The notes beneath the pieces are model-generated. The model saw only the letters and a program-made list of their open reading frames with translations. It did no database searches and was not told where the DNA came from. Below are positions 27,400-34,383 of a DNA stretch of 64,000 nt, one piece after another. The stretch covers positions 1,860,001-1,924,000 of the forward strand of contig NZ_CP025228.1 of NCBI RefSeq assembly GCF_004102025.1. The letters are read 5' to 3'. The stretch is from Actinomyces qiguomingii (GTDB lineage: Bacteria; Actinomycetota; Actinomycetes; Actinomycetales; Actinomycetaceae). The translations under genes and the position numbers were made by a program. How positions within the stretch are numbered: the first letter of the stretch is position 1; the number at the start of each line of letters is the position of its first letter.

Positions 27400-28814
27400 G
27401 GCTCCTCCCAGGCGCGCACCCGGTAGGTCTCCACGACCAGATCCGGGTCCCAGAACCCGGCGGGCCAGCCGGCCTTGCGCTTGAGTTGACGCAGGAATTC
27501 GGCCGGATCTGGCAATTCATCCCACACCTGCGGCAGGAAGGTGGCGCGCCGGGGTCCCAGTGACAGCACCACGCCGTCAACACCCGGGCGCAGGCGGCGG
27601 CGTGCCTCCTGCTCGTCGCGCGTCTCCATGACCTCGGGGGTCGTGAGGACGGACACCTCCAGGTTAAGCGCCGGCAGCTCCGTGGCCGTAACGGGCGGGA
27701 AGCGCGGGTCGCGCAGTGCGGCGGCGACGGCATTGGCCACGACGTCTTCGCCCAGCGGGCGGCGCGCCTCCAGCGAGCCAATGCAGCCGCGCAGGGAGCC
27801 GTCCTCAGTGCGCAGAGTGATGAAGGCGGCGCCGGGACGCTCCAGCCAGTCGGGCCGCTCCCCCACCACCAGCTCGGCGGGCTCACCGGGCTCGGTGCCC
27901 ACGGCGCGGGCGATCGCCCGGCGGGCCAGTGGCAACAGAGTGTCCCCGGCGTCGGCGGGCGGCTCGGTAGCCTGTGTATCCGCGGCTGCCGTGGCGGCGG
28001 CAAGCTCATCCTTAGCGGTGGGCGACTCGTGGAGGGCGACAGCGCAGTAACCGACCACCCTATCCGGGTCGCCGGCGGAATCGGCCGAGGTGCACCGGCC
28101 CAGCAGCTCGGCACGCATCCCGCGCTCCTTGGCGGCCAAAAGCATGCCGTCCAGCGGCGTGGCACCGCAGGCGCGATCATGCGGGATGGTGGAGTCCAGG
28201 GCGAGGATGCGCGCTACCGTCTCCTCGTCAACCGATACGGCCCGATCCTGCGGCAGGTAGTGAGACAGGTCGGAGGAGATCACGATGACCGTCTCCGGCC
28301 CACCCCATAGCGCGTTGAGCACATCGGCAACCGTGCGCGCCGAGGCGGTACCGACCGCCAGGGGCACCACCTGCACCTGACCTAGGACCGTCTGAATGAA
28401 AGGCAGCTGCACTTCCAGGGAGTGCTCCCATGCGTGCACCTCCGGCGCGGTGCTCACCCCGGGCAGGGCCGCGGCGAGCTCGCAAGCCGCGGAGTCGACG
28501 TCGAGCGTGCCCAGGGGCGTGGCCAGCTGCTGCACACCGGGCAGGGCCAGTCCGCGCACCGCCACCCGGTGCGCGGGGCCCAGGACGACCACGCGGGTGA
28601 TGCGTCCGCGACCTGGCTCCAGGCGGGCGTAGGCGCAGGCGGCCATGGGCCCGGAGTAGACGTAGCCGGCGTGCGGAGCCACGACGGCCTTGGGTACAGG
28701 GGCGAGATGCTCTGGACGCGCCCGGCTCAGCAGCTCATCAAGCATCTGTGTCAGGGCGGGGGCGTCCCCCGGGTAGAAGGATCCGGCGACGGCCGGGCGG
28801 CGGACAGTTTTCAT
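27396..28814 (-). CDS. MEMO-AMMECR1 fusion protein of the AmmeMemoRadiSam system
   Basis: This 472-residue protein fuses two domains. Residues 1-265 are a MEMO domain, related to extradiol dioxygenases, with putative metal ligands His48, His82, His185 and Cys257 (HAGYVYSG, GPAH, DLSHY, GYCAV). Residues about 290-472 are an AMMECR1 domain with the LRGCIGSLEARRPL motif. A linker rich in Ala separates them. The start follows GGGGGAGAG. The gene overlaps amrS. The reaction of this conserved trio is not established. Confidence 0.94.
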   Translation of the reverse strand: MKTVRRPAVAGSFYPGDAPALTQMLDELLSRARPEHLAPVPKAVVAPHAGYVYSGPMAACAYARLEPGRGRITRVVVLGPAHRVAVRGLALPGVQQLATPLGTLDVDSAACELAAALPGVSTAPEVHAWEHSLEVQLPFIQTVLGQVQVVPLAVGTASARTVADVLNALWGGPETVIVISSDLSHYLPQDRAVSVDEETVARILALDSTIPHDRACGATPLDGMLLAAKERGMRAELLGRCTSADSAGDPDRVVGYCAVALHESPTAKDELAAATAAADTQATEPPADAGDTLLPLARRAIARAVGTEPGEPAELVVGERPDWLERPGAAFITLRTEDGSLRGCIGSLEARRPLGEDVVANAVAAALRDPRFPPVTATELPALNLEVSVLTTPEVMETRDEQEARRRLRPGVDGVVLSLGPRRATFLPQVWDELPDPAEFLRQLKRKAGWPAGFWDPDLVVETYRVRAWEEP

Positions 28815-28894
28815 GGTCTCTCCCCCTTGAGCGGTACCAGGGTACGCCGGGACCCCACCCGGGGAGCAAGAGGGCGGTCCCCCGACCTGCTGAC

Positions 28895-30376
28895 TCAGCG
28901 GGCGGCGGCGACGGCGGCGTCGAACTCAGCGGACACCGCCTCATCAGGCCGACCTGCCCGGGATACAGCCCAGGCGGCCAGCAGGTTAGCCGCGAACCCG
29001 GGAGCGAGCTCATACAGGTCAAGGATGCCTCCCGGCCCTCCGGAGACATTGCCCCAGATCATCACCACAACGGCGCCGGTGATAATGCCGACGAAGGCTC
29101 CGAGGGCAGTCAATCGCTTCCAGTACAGGCACAGCAGGATGGTGGGGCCGAAAGAAGCGCCGAAGCCCGCCCAGGCGAAGGCGACCAGTGCCAGGATCGT
29201 GTCATTGGGCGTCCAAGCCATGGCCGCGGCGACTACCGCGACGGTGAGCACGGCGAAGCGTGAGTACATGACCAGGCGCCGCTGGGAGACCGGGCGGTGG
29301 AAGACCTGCCGGTACAGGTCTTCAATCAACGCCGAGGAGATCACCAGCAGCTGACTGGAAATAGTGGACATGATGGCGGCCAGGATCGCGGCGAGCATGA
29401 ATCCGGCCACGAATGGGTGGAACAGCAGCTGACCCAGGGCAATGAACACAGTCTCCGGGTTGGCCAGGGCGGTGCCATCGCGTTGGAAGATCGCAATCCC
29501 GACGATGGCGGTGGCGGCGGCTCCGGCGACGGCGAACAGCATCCAGCCGATACCGATACGTCGTCCGGCAACAGCCTCCTGGGGGGAGCGCAGGGCCATG
29601 AAGCGGACGATGATATGTGGCTGTCCGAAGTAGCCCAGCCCCCAGGCCAGCGAGGACACGATCCCGATCACAGAGGTGCTTGGGCCGAGCACTGCCCAGT
29701 AGTGCGGGTCGACCGCGGTGACGGCCTGCAGCGTCTCCCCCAACCCGCCCATGCGGACCACACCCACAACCGGTACGGCGATCAGCGCCGTGACCATCAT
29801 GATTCCCTGCACCAGATCCGTGTAGGAAACCGCTAGAAAACCGCCGACGAGCGTGTACATGACGGTAATGCCGGCCACCACGGTCAGGCCCAGGCGGTAA
29901 TCCATGCCGAAGGAGGACTCGAAGAAGGTGCCTCCGGAGACCATTCCGGAAGAGACGTAGAAGGTGAAGAAGATGACGATTACGCCGCCGCTGGCCCAAC
30001 GCAGCAGATGCCGATCGTCATGCAGGCGGTTGTCTAGGAAGCCGGGGATAGTGATGGAATCCCGGGCGACCTCGGTATAGGAACGCAGCCGAGGCGCCAC
30101 GTACCTCCAGTTCAGCCAGGCGCCCACCGTCAGTCCTACGGCGATCCACGCCTCCACCAGCCCGCTGGCGTATAGAGCCCCTGGAAGCCCCATGAGCAGC
30201 CAGCCGGACATATCGGAGGCGCCCGCTGACAGTGCGGTTACCGCGGGGCCGAGGCCCCGATCGGCAAGCATGTAATCGTCCAGGGAGTCGTTATGACCGT
30301 AAGCCCACCAGCCGATCGCCACCATTCCAACGAAGTAGATGATCATGGAGATGGCTTGGAAGGTTGTCTCGGTCAT
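28895..30376 (-). CDS. putP: Sodium/proline symporter
   Basis: This 493-residue sodium:solute symporter has about 13 membrane helices. PutP hallmarks include YMLADRGLGPAVTALSAGASDMSGWLLMG and the later SSQLLVISSALIEDLYR. It imports proline with sodium. The start ATG at 30374-30376 follows GTAGGAG, whose first bases are the dhaM stop codon, so translation is coupled to dhaM. A longer upstream frame reads through dhaM and is rejected. Confidence 0.93.
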   Translation of the reverse strand: MTETTFQAISMIIYFVGMVAIGWWAYGHNDSLDDYMLADRGLGPAVTALSAGASDMSGWLLMGLPGALYASGLVEAWIAVGLTVGAWLNWRYVAPRLRSYTEVARDSITIPGFLDNRLHDDRHLLRWASGGVIVIFFTFYVSSGMVSGGTFFESSFGMDYRLGLTVVAGITVMYTLVGGFLAVSYTDLVQGIMMVTALIAVPVVGVVRMGGLGETLQAVTAVDPHYWAVLGPSTSVIGIVSSLAWGLGYFGQPHIIVRFMALRSPQEAVAGRRIGIGWMLFAVAGAAATAIVGIAIFQRDGTALANPETVFIALGQLLFHPFVAGFMLAAILAAIMSTISSQLLVISSALIEDLYRQVFHRPVSQRRLVMYSRFAVLTVAVVAAAMAWTPNDTILALVAFAWAGFGASFGPTILLCLYWKRLTALGAFVGIITGAVVVMIWGNVSGGPGGILDLYELAPGFAANLLAAWAVSRAGRPDEAVSAEFDAAVAAAR

Positions 30377-30383
30377 GGTTCTC

Positions 30384-30803
30384 CTACGGGGGCGGGGGGC
30401 CTGCAACCTGCCGCAGTTTAAGCGAAGCTGCGGCGTCGGCGTCGGCGCGTGCCGCAACGGGGTCCTTGCCCGTGCCTGCGGCGGCGTAGGCGGCCACAAG
30501 TCCCTCCACGAGCGCTCCACCGGACAGGTGTACACGTGCGGCCAACTCCGGATCGAGCAGCTCCAGGGCCGTCTGAGCAGCCAAGACACCACTGCCCAGG
30601 TCCGCGAGAACCACCACGCCGGTGCCGTCGTCGGCGGCCTCAATAGCCGCCATGATCTCGGTGGCGTCCGTGCCCAGGGTGCCGTCTGGCAGGCCCGCGG
30701 CCACCTCCAGTGGCGCCTCCAGGCCGGGTATCAGGCCCCTGACCAAGGTCACGGCGGCGTCGGCAAGGGGGCGTGAATGAGAGACGACGACGATACCCGT
30801 CAT
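30384..30803 (-). CDS. dhaM: PTS-dependent dihydroxyacetone kinase, phosphotransferase subunit DhaM
   Basis: This 139-residue EIIA-mannose-like protein has the phosphorylated histidine in VVVSHSRPLADA (His9). It passes phosphate from HPr to the ADP held by DhaL. It is the short form, without extra HPr or EI-like domains. The ATG overlaps the dhaL stop (ATGA). Confidence 0.92.
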   Translation of the reverse strand: MTGIVVVSHSRPLADAAVTLVRGLIPGLEAPLEVAAGLPDGTLGTDATEIMAAIEAADDGTGVVVLADLGSGVLAAQTALELLDPELAARVHLSGGALVEGLVAAYAAAGTGKDPVAARADADAAASLKLRQVAGPPPP

Positions 30804-31468
30804 GCTTCGCCCGTCACCCGGCCACTAACGACATCGGCAAGTGCCTGCATGATCAGAGCGGTGGAGGCGGCGCCGGGATCAATGTGGCCGATGGAGCGCT
30901 CACCCAGGTAGGAGGCGCGCCCCTTCTTGGCCAGCATGGGCTCGGTGGCGTCGCGTCCTGCCGCGGCGGCATCGGCTGCGGCGGCGACGGCTCGCGCCAG
31001 GGTTCCCTCCGCTTCGCCGCTGCGGTCCCGGAGCGCCTGCAGAGCTGGACTCCAGGCATCGAGCATGGTCTTGTCCCCGGTCTCGGCATTGCCGCGTTGA
31101 ACGATCCCGCCGATGCCGGCGGCGACGGCGTCGGCCAGGGCAGCGGTGTCTATCGTCTGTCTACCGGCTAAAGCGGTGGACATGCGCAGGAAGAAGGTGC
31201 CGTACAGGGGGCCGGCGGCGCCACCGACCTTCGAGATCAGAGCCATGGCGGTCTGCTTGAGAACAGCGGCCGGGGCTTCGGGGGCGTCGGGCAGCGCCTC
31301 AACAGCGGCGTTCATTCCGCGCTTCATGTTGGCACCGTGGTCGGCGTCGCCAATGGCAGCGTCCAGTGCTGTCAGCTCATCGGCGCGCACTGCGATGAGT
31401 CGGGCGGCACGCCGGATCCAGGCGGCGGTGTCGCCTGCGTCCAGTTCCGTCAGCGCTGTGGGTGACAT
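30800..31468 (-). CDS. dhaL: Dihydroxyacetone kinase, ADP-binding subunit DhaL
   Basis: This 222-residue protein has the DhaL nucleotide site with its metal-binding aspartates in LDAAIGDADHGANMKRGM, and the later GPLYGTFFLRM and YLGERSIGHIDPGA motifs. It holds ADP/ATP as a permanent cofactor and phosphorylates dihydroxyacetone on DhaK. It lies 4 bases after dhaK. Confidence 0.95.
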   Translation of the reverse strand: MSPTALTELDAGDTAAWIRRAARLIAVRADELTALDAAIGDADHGANMKRGMNAAVEALPDAPEAPAAVLKQTAMALISKVGGAAGPLYGTFFLRMSTALAGRQTIDTAALADAVAAGIGGIVQRGNAETGDKTMLDAWSPALQALRDRSGEAEGTLARAVAAAADAAAAGRDATEPMLAKKGRASYLGERSIGHIDPGAASTALIMQALADVVSGRVTGEA

Positions 31469-31472
31469 GCGC

Positions 31473-32474
31473 TCATACCCCCCATCGCAGGCCGGGTGTG
31501 TCCACTGGGGCGTCCCACAGTCGCAGCATCTCCTCGTCTGCGCGCACCAGCGTGAGCGAGCATCCGGCCATGTCGAGACTGGTGATGTAGTCGCCCACCA
31601 GCGAGCGTTCCACCTTCACACCGGCAGCCTCGAGCCGCTTGGCGACTTCGCCGTACATCAGGTAGAGCTCCAGCAGCGGGCTACCGCCCATACCGTTGAG
31701 CAGGGCGATCACGCCGTGGTCGCCGTCGGGAAGCTCGGCCAGGACGGGGTCGACCAGCTGTTTGGCGATCTCATCCGCGGGGGCGATCTTGGCGCGGTGG
31801 CGGCCGGGTTCGCCATGAATGCCGATGCCGATTTCCATCTCATCATCGGGCAGGTCGAAGGACGGCTTGCCATTGGCCGGGACAGTGCAGGAGGTCAGGG
31901 CCACGCCCATGGAGCGACCGGATTCAGAAGTGCGCTTGGCGATGGCGGCCACCTGCTCCAGTGACAATCCCTGTTCGGCGGCGGCGCCGGCTATCTTCTC
32001 CACGATCACGGTCACGCCCACGCCGCGTCGCCCGGCGGTGTACAGGGAGTCCTCCACGGCCACGTCGTCGGCGGTGATGACGGTAGCGACCTGGGTGCCG
32101 GATTCGGCCGCCACCATCTCGGCGGCCATGTCGAAGTTCATGACGTCACCGGTGTAGTTCTTCACGATGTGCAGTACGCCGGCTCCGCGGTCCACGGCGG
32201 CGGTGGCGGCGCTAACCTGATCGGGAACGGGCGAGGTGAAGATCTCCCCGGCGCAGGCGGCATCTAGCATGCCCGTGCCGACGAAGCCCCCGTGCAGGGG
32301 CTCGTGTCCGCTGCCGCCTCCGGAGACGATGGCGACCTTGCCGTCTTCCTTTGGGGTGGCGCGGTAGACGATGTGCCGTGCCATGTCGACTCTGAGACGG
32401 TCGGGGTGCGCCGCAGCCATTCCTGTCAGCGCGTTGCTTACCACGTCGTCGACGGAGTTGATGAGCTTTTTCAT
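31473..32474 (-). CDS. dhaK: Dihydroxyacetone kinase, substrate-binding subunit DhaK
   Basis: This 333-residue protein has DhaK motifs [16 protein letters not shown] and GIGIHGEPG, the latter holding the histidine that binds dihydroxyacetone covalently. It starts [12 protein letters not shown], the usual DhaK start. No ribosome-binding site precedes the ATG. A possible -10 (TACAGT) ends 6 bases upstream, so the message might be leaderless. It is the first gene of dhaK-dhaL-dhaM-putP. Confidence 0.96.
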   Translation of the reverse strand: MKKLINSVDDVVSNALTGMAAAHPDRLRVDMARHIVYRATPKEDGKVAIVSGGGSGHEPLHGGFVGTGMLDAACAGEIFTSPVPDQVSAATAAVDRGAGVLHIVKNYTGDVMNFDMAAEMVAAESGTQVATVITADDVAVEDSLYTAGRRGVGVTVIVEKIAGAAAEQGLSLEQVAAIAKRTSESGRSMGVALTSCTVPANGKPSFDLPDDEMEIGIGIHGEPGRHRAKIAPADEIAKQLVDPVLAELPDGDHGVIALLNGMGGSPLLELYLMYGEVAKRLEAAGVKVERSLVGDYITSLDMAGCSLTLVRADEEMLRLWDAPVDTPGLRWGV

Positions 32475-32498
32475 GACAGAACTGTACCGCGCATATGT

Positions 32499-32513
32499 AT
32501 CAATGACATTGAT
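32499..32513. promoter_or_regulatory. Inverted repeat upstream of dhaK
   Basis: ATCAATG, one base, CATTGAT form a perfect 7-base inverted repeat 25-39 bases before the dhaK start, over the expected promoter. It is a likely operator for a dha regulator not found in this window. Confidence 0.55.
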
Positions 32514-32556
32514 GGTTGGCTACGGCGCGCGGCCGTACCCGGTCGCCTCCGGGCGC

Positions 32557-33057
32557 TCAGATGCGGGTGCACAGCACGACGGCGGCCGCCCAGTCGCCGT
32601 CGTGGGTCAGGGAGACGGGCCAACGGTCCGTAGCGGCGGCACCGGTACCGAGGGATTCGATAACCGAGGCGGCCACGGTTCCGCTTAAACGCAAGGATGG
32701 GCGTCCCCAACGATCACTAATCAGTTCGATCTCCCGCCAGTCCACCGCCTCGGGCGGGAGCTGAGGAGCGAGGGATCGTCCGGCGCGGATGTTGACGGCG
32801 CCCGACCAGGCCTTGATGAAGGCCTCCTTCGCGGCCCAGCGCCCGGCCAGGTGCTCGGCCTGCGCCGAGCCGGTGGCGTCGGCGCGGCGGGCGGCCTCAC
32901 GCAGCTCCCGGGCGGTGAAAGCCCGCTCGGCGAAGACGGTTCCCGGCTGCTCCAACTGCTCGGCCAGGCCGGGCACATGCACCAGGTCCACCCCGACGCC
33001 GAGGACCTCACCGTCTTGACGTTCGGGGACGTCGGGCAACCGCGGTTTAACGCCCAT
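32557..33057 (-). CDS. acpS: Holo-[acyl-carrier-protein] synthase
   Basis: This 166-residue AcpS has the conserved GVGVDLVHV start motif, LAGRWAAKEAFIKA and VSLTHDGDWAAAVV. It moves phosphopantetheine from CoA to the carrier domain of fatty acid synthase. The type I synthase encoded nearby has no built-in transferase domain, so this enzyme is its likely activator. I chose ATG at 33055-33057, which overlaps the toxin gene by 11 bases. The upstream spacing from fas is broken by the toxin and GNAT genes. Confidence 0.92.
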   Translation of the reverse strand: MGVKPRLPDVPERQDGEVLGVGVDLVHVPGLAEQLEQPGTVFAERAFTARELREAARRADATGSAQAEHLAGRWAAKEAFIKAWSGAVNIRAGRSLAPQLPPEAVDWREIELISDRWGRPSLRLSGTVAASVIESLGTGAAATDRWPVSLTHDGDWAAAVVLCTRI

Positions 33058-33307
33058 AGTGGAGCCTGCACGCAACTACGAGGATGTCGTCCCCAGCCAC
33101 TGGGTAGACGAGCTTGTGCTCGGCCGTGATGCGGCGCAACCAGTAGCCGCTGAGATTGCCGCGGAGGGCCTCGGGCTTGTCGAGGCCCTCGTTGCCGTGC
33201 CGTTGGATGTCCTGGAGGAGGAGGTTGACGCGTTTGAGGACTGGGCGATCTTCGACCTGCCGCCACAGGTAGTCCTCCCAGGCGTGGGTTGACCAGATGA
33301 GGCTCAT
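33047..33307 (-). CDS. yoeB: YoeB/Txe-family mRNA interferase toxin
   Basis: This 86-residue protein matches E. coli YoeB along its length. The catalytic residues can be placed: Glu in KPEAL, Arg in RRITAEH, and the terminal His-Tyr in ACRLHYGR. It cleaves mRNA at the ribosome when not held by YefM. The ATG lies 10 bases after the stop of a shortened yefM. Nothing in the toxin itself looks broken. Confidence 0.93.
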   Translation of the reverse strand: MSLIWSTHAWEDYLWRQVEDRPVLKRVNLLLQDIQRHGNEGLDKPEALRGNLSGYWLRRITAEHKLVYPVAGDDILVVACRLHYGR

Positions 33308-33317
33308 AGCGGGCCTG

Positions 33318-33440
33318 TTAGTCCTTGCGGGTGTTCACTGGCTCGTGGGCCTTGCCGCGCCCGTCCTCGGGGTCGTTGACGACGTCATTGAGCACCTGGG
33401 CGTAGCGCGCGCGGGACTGCGTGTAGGTCATGGTCCTCAT
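33318..33440 (-). pseudogene. yefM: Truncated YefM-family antitoxin (40 codons)
   Basis: The frame begins MRTMTYTQSRARYAQVLNDVVND, a good match to the YefM DNA-binding N-terminus, after a strong AGGAGGTG site (33445-33452). It then skips most of the protein: a short stretch ending KAHEPV is followed by four unrelated codons and TAA. Normal YefM is about 80-90 residues. The toxin-binding C-terminus is missing. It may still be made but should not neutralise YoeB. Confidence 0.8.
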
Positions 33441-33536
33441 GACTCACCTCCTGTGCAGAAAACTGTACGTCACGCTAATTCTTCTTTGTAATCGTGCGTC
33501 GCCGACCGAACTCAGCCATCGGGCGCCAGCACGCCT

Positions 33537-34112
33537 TCACGGGTCTAGTGCGCCGTACCAGCCAGCGGGCAGCCGCATGGTGACTACCGGGAGCACCTCC
33601 CGCCACAGCGCGTCCGAGCCCGGAACTGCTTGGAATCCGAGTCGAGCGTAGAAGCGTTGCGCCCCGCGGTTGAAGCGGGCAACTTCCAGGTCGACTGGTC
33701 GGGTAGGGTCCAAACCCGTCAAGGCCGCCCGGGCCAACGCGCTGCCGACCCCTTGGCACCGCGACGCAGCGTCTACTTAGAGAGCCTGGAGACACTGGCG
33801 ATCGGCGTGCACGCGCTGCGCCACTGCCACGCCGACAATGTCGCCATTACGACGGTCCTCGGCAACCATGTACGTGCCCTGTACCCCGCAGACCGCCTCC
33901 TGTGCCAAGCGGACGACGCCTTCTTCGCTGAGCCGCGGTGCCCAGAAATCGTCGACCCACTGCCGGGTGAACCCTTCGGGGTGGACATAAGTGTCGCACC
34001 AGGCGCGGTACCACACTTCGATGGACGCACGGGCGTCCGCGGCTCGCATGGGGCGCACGGTGAATACGCCGCCATCGCGGGTGTCCGCGTCCTGGTTAAT
34101 CCTGCTCACCAC
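33537..34112 (-). pseudogene. GNAT-family N-acetyltransferase split by an in-frame stop
   Basis: Two parts of one GNAT protein lie in the same frame. The first (FTVRPMRAADARASIEVWY...GDIVGVAVAQRVHAD) ends at TAA (33777-33779), and the second continues VDAASRCQGVGSALARAAL...FYARLGFQAVPGSDA. The stop falls where GNAT proteins have the LYV motif before the acetyl-CoA loop RxQGVGSAL, so it probably replaced a Tyr codon (TAC or TAT). GTG codons at 34107-34112 are likely starts. No substrate can be named. Confidence 0.82.
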
Positions 34113-34251
34113 TGAAATCCTATGGTAGCCGGCTGTTTGTGTTCGATGCCGACCCGCACACACCGGCAGATCCGGAAATCGGGGCGTACTGGCGGCGGCA
34201 GTTGTCGAGCCGCATACGGCAGCTGGTGGCTCAGACCGGCGGTGTTAGCGC
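34113..34251 (+). pseudogene. Possible coding remnant between the GNAT gene and fas
   Basis: One plus-strand frame reads SYGSRLFVFDADPHTPADP and continues EIGAYWRRQLSSRIRQLVAQ, which looks like folded protein rather than a shadow frame. It has no proper start, begins where the GNAT gene begins on the other strand and soon loses its protein-like character. It could be the tail of a lost gene. It is not recognised. Confidence 0.3.
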
Positions 34252-34324
34252 GCCGATTTCAGTCGAGGCCGACTGTGTCGGTGCGCCGAGCACGGTGGTA
34301 CCAACGGCTGGCCCGAACATGCGT

Positions 34325-34360
34325 GGTGGCCCCGGGGAGCCGGAGCTCCCCGGGGCCACC
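34325..34360 (-). terminator. Perfect 16-bp hairpin after fas
   Basis: Arms 34325-34340 and 34345-34360 are perfectly complementary with a 4-base loop, about 20 bases past the fas stop codon. There is no T-tract. It probably ends the accA-accD-fas transcript. Confidence 0.72.
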
Positions 34361-34366
34361 ACTTCG

Positions 34367-34383
34367 ACCGAACTCGATGGTTA
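34367..34383. repeat. Dispersed copy of the 22-base repeat core
   Basis: ACCGAACTCGATGGTTA is identical to the first 17 bases of the repeat unit at 10119-10140. It covers the fas stop codon (TAA on the minus strand). Confidence 0.7.

Noticed and set aside
33047..34112. Complete mobile element around the toxin and GNAT genes
   Set aside because: No transposase, terminal inverted repeats or target duplication could be found.
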